A stretch of 64,000 bases of DNA from an uncultured Pelagibacteraceae bacterium (GTDB lineage Bacteria > Pseudomonadota > Alphaproteobacteria > Pelagibacterales > Pelagibacteraceae): assembly GCA_902629575.1 (NCBI GenBank), contig CACORJ010000001.1, positions 1 through 64,000 on the forward strand, read 5' to 3'. The translations under genes were made by a program, and so were the position numbers. Position 1 is the first letter of the stretch. Every line of letters begins with the position of its first letter. The notes under the pieces are model-generated. The model was not told where the DNA came from and made no database searches. It saw nothing but the letters and a program-made list of their open reading frames with translations. Of the stretch, positions 62,963 through 64,000 are shown one piece after another.

Positions 62963-64000
62963 TATTTTTTATATTCTATTACATCTGCAGAATAGGCTGC
63001 TATCGATGCTAAATTAATTATTTCTGATGTTGAGCTTCTAAGGGGGGCAATTTCAATAGGCAAACCTAAACCAATCAAAAGTGGGCCAATCACTTTTGTA
63101 TCTCCTAAAGTTTTCATCATTTTATAAGATATTGCAGCGCTGTGTTGGCCTGGCATTATAAGAATATTCGCATTTCCAACTATTTCTGAAAAAGGATATA
63201 GACTTTTATATTCCTTGCTTAAAGCCACATCTGGTTGCATATCACCATCAAATTCAAAGTCTACTTTTTTAGCTTTTAAAATATCAACTGCTTCTCTGAT
63301 ATGTTTAGTTCTACTAGTAAGGGGCTGACCGAAAGTTGAATGTGAAACAAAAGCAATTTTTGGATCAAAACCAAACAATCTTACAACACGTGCACTAGAT
63401 ATTGCTATTTCTGATAATTGTTCTGAAGTCGGATATTCATGAACACTTGTATCCCCAACAAATATAGTTCTGCCTTTATGGACAACCATATTTAAACCAA
63501 ACATTATCTCTCCTGGTCTTGAATTTACTACTTGCATGATTTTTTTTAGTGATGCACCAAATCTTCTAGTGTTACCTGTCACGGCACCATCCGCATCCTC
63601 ACATGCCACCATACATGAAGCCCAAATAACTCTGTCATTTCTAACTAGACGGTCACAATCCCATTCTAACAACCCTTGTTCTCTTTGAAGTTTTCGGAAT
63701 AAGTACTTAACATATTTTTGTCGTTTAGACTTATCTTTAGAGTTGGTAATCTCTATATCAAAATTTTCGTTATAACCAATTTTTTTAATTTGCTCTTTAA
63801 TTTTTTCCTCTTTACCTACTAAGATTGGAGTTCCTAATTTTGAATTTTTAAATGCTATAGCTGCCTTTAGAGTATTTTCATCTTCACCATCAGCAAAAAC
63901 AATTTTTTTTGGATTCTTTTTTATATAATTATTTATACCTTGCATAATGGTTACCGTTGGATCTAATCTTTGTTTTAATTGTTCTTGATATACATCAAAG
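62959..64000 (-). CDS. maeB: NADP-dependent malic enzyme, C-terminal phosphotransacetylase-like domain (5' part outside window)
   Basis: The track starts this frame at an internal Met (63945), but the frame stays open to the window edge, giving FDVYQEQLKQRLDPTVTIM before that Met. That linker and the following PTA-like domain (KKIVFADGEDENTLKAA, DADGAVTGNTRRFGAS, GDTSVHEYPTSEQLSEIAI, MPGQHSAAISYKMMKTLG) are how large MaeB-type malic enzymes end. So this is probably the C-terminal part of a roughly 750-aa enzyme converting malate to pyruvate and CO2. The PTA domain is regulatory, binding acetyl-CoA, and usually inactive. A stand-alone phosphotransacetylase is the less likely alternative. Confidence 0.88.
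   Translation of the reverse strand, partial: FDVYQEQLKQRLDPTVTIMQGINNYIKKNPKKIVFADGEDENTLKAAIAFKNSKLGTPILVGKEEKIKEQIKKIGYNENFDIEITNSKDKSKRQKYVKYLFRKLQREQGLLEWDCDRLVRNDRVIWASCMVACEDADGAVTGNTRRFGASLKKIMQVVNSRPGEIMFGLNMVVHKGRTIFVGDTSVHEYPTSEQLSEIAISSARVVRLFGFDPKIAFVSHSTFGQPLTSRTKHIREAVDILKAKKVDFEFDGDMQPDVALSKEYKSLYPFSEIVGNANILIMPGQHSAAISYKMMKTLGDTKVIGPLLIGLGLPIEIAPLRSSTSEIINLASIAAYSADVIEYKKY

Noticed and set aside
62959-63945. Stand-alone phosphotransacetylase (pta)
   Set aside because: The frame continues upstream of the internal Met to the window edge with a malic-enzyme-like linker, so a MaeB C-terminal domain is more likely.
1-64000. CRISPR arrays, insertion sequences, prophage or defence islands
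   Set aside because: No repeated spacer-type arrays, transposase motifs, integrase or phage structural genes were seen; almost all genes are core alphaproteobacterial functions.

Overview
The window comes from a streamlined, very AT-rich alphaproteobacterium, almost certainly of the SAR11/Pelagibacterales type. Intergenic gaps are tiny, many neighbouring genes overlap by 1-8 bases, Lys/Asn/Ile codons dominate, and gene order follows the alphaproteobacterial origin-of-replication neighbourhood (his-hslVU-smr-timA-fxsA-secB-dnaQ-coaE-aroE-maf-ppsR | hemE-hemH-hemG-rho-mnmE-mnmG-rsmG-parA-parB). There is one tRNA (Gly-GCC) and no rRNA, CRISPR, IS element or prophage. No gene-free stretch exceeds 300 bases; the longest, 281 bases, is the likely oriC.

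Layout. 1-5.2 kb: tail of an EVE-domain gene, acetyl-CoA synthetase with an odd polylysine N-terminus, an unknown alphaproteobacterial gene, and a two-subunit Na+/carboxylate symporter. 5.2-9.8 kb: YggT-like protein, rpe, heparinase-like protein, purH, phhB. 9.8-15.3 kb: sulfotransferase behind tRNA-Gly, Lon-substrate-binding-domain protein, UbiH-like monooxygenase, ftsK, lolA. 15.2-19.1 kb: minus-strand operon malyl-CoA lyase / CoA-ligase beta / alpha / HIT / GNAT; the ligase subunits look more like malate-CoA ligase (MtkAB) than SucCD. 19.2-22.5 kb: hisBHA-(mini-ORF)-FE plus DUF2061. 22.6-31.3 kb: hslVU and the conserved left flank of the origin, with glpK inserted. 31.3-31.6 kb: candidate oriC. 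31.6-43 kb: haem genes, rho, a sulfotransferase, tRNA-modification genes, parAB with a perfect parS inside rsmG, then holA. 43-49.5 kb: lptE, leuS, a DUF3576 lipoprotein, a porin with a strong terminator, a TPR-sulfotransferase. 49.5-55.9 kb: ThiE-like, YggS, L,D-transpeptidase-like, a degenerate response regulator, an ArfA-like mini-gene, a PfkB kinase, nth, dapB, two methyltransferase-like genes. 55.9-64 kb: dnaJ, dnaK, grpE, rdgB, an LppC-like protein, rsmI, a BON lipoprotein, and the phosphotransacetylase domain of a malic enzyme cut by the window edge.

The metabolic theme is two-carbon handling: acetate uptake and activation (symporter, Acs), a malate/malyl-CoA/acetyl-CoA + glyoxylate module, and malic enzyme. 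The other theme is chromosome duplication and segregation around oriC-parS. The best unannotated items are a 36-aa ArfA-like ribosome-rescue gene with a TTG start, a 29-aa membrane peptide tiling the hisA-hisF gap exactly, a 20-codon ORF ahead of the symporter, and sigma-32-like promoters at dnaK and hslV. All family assignments are by eye from remembered family sequences; nothing was searched.
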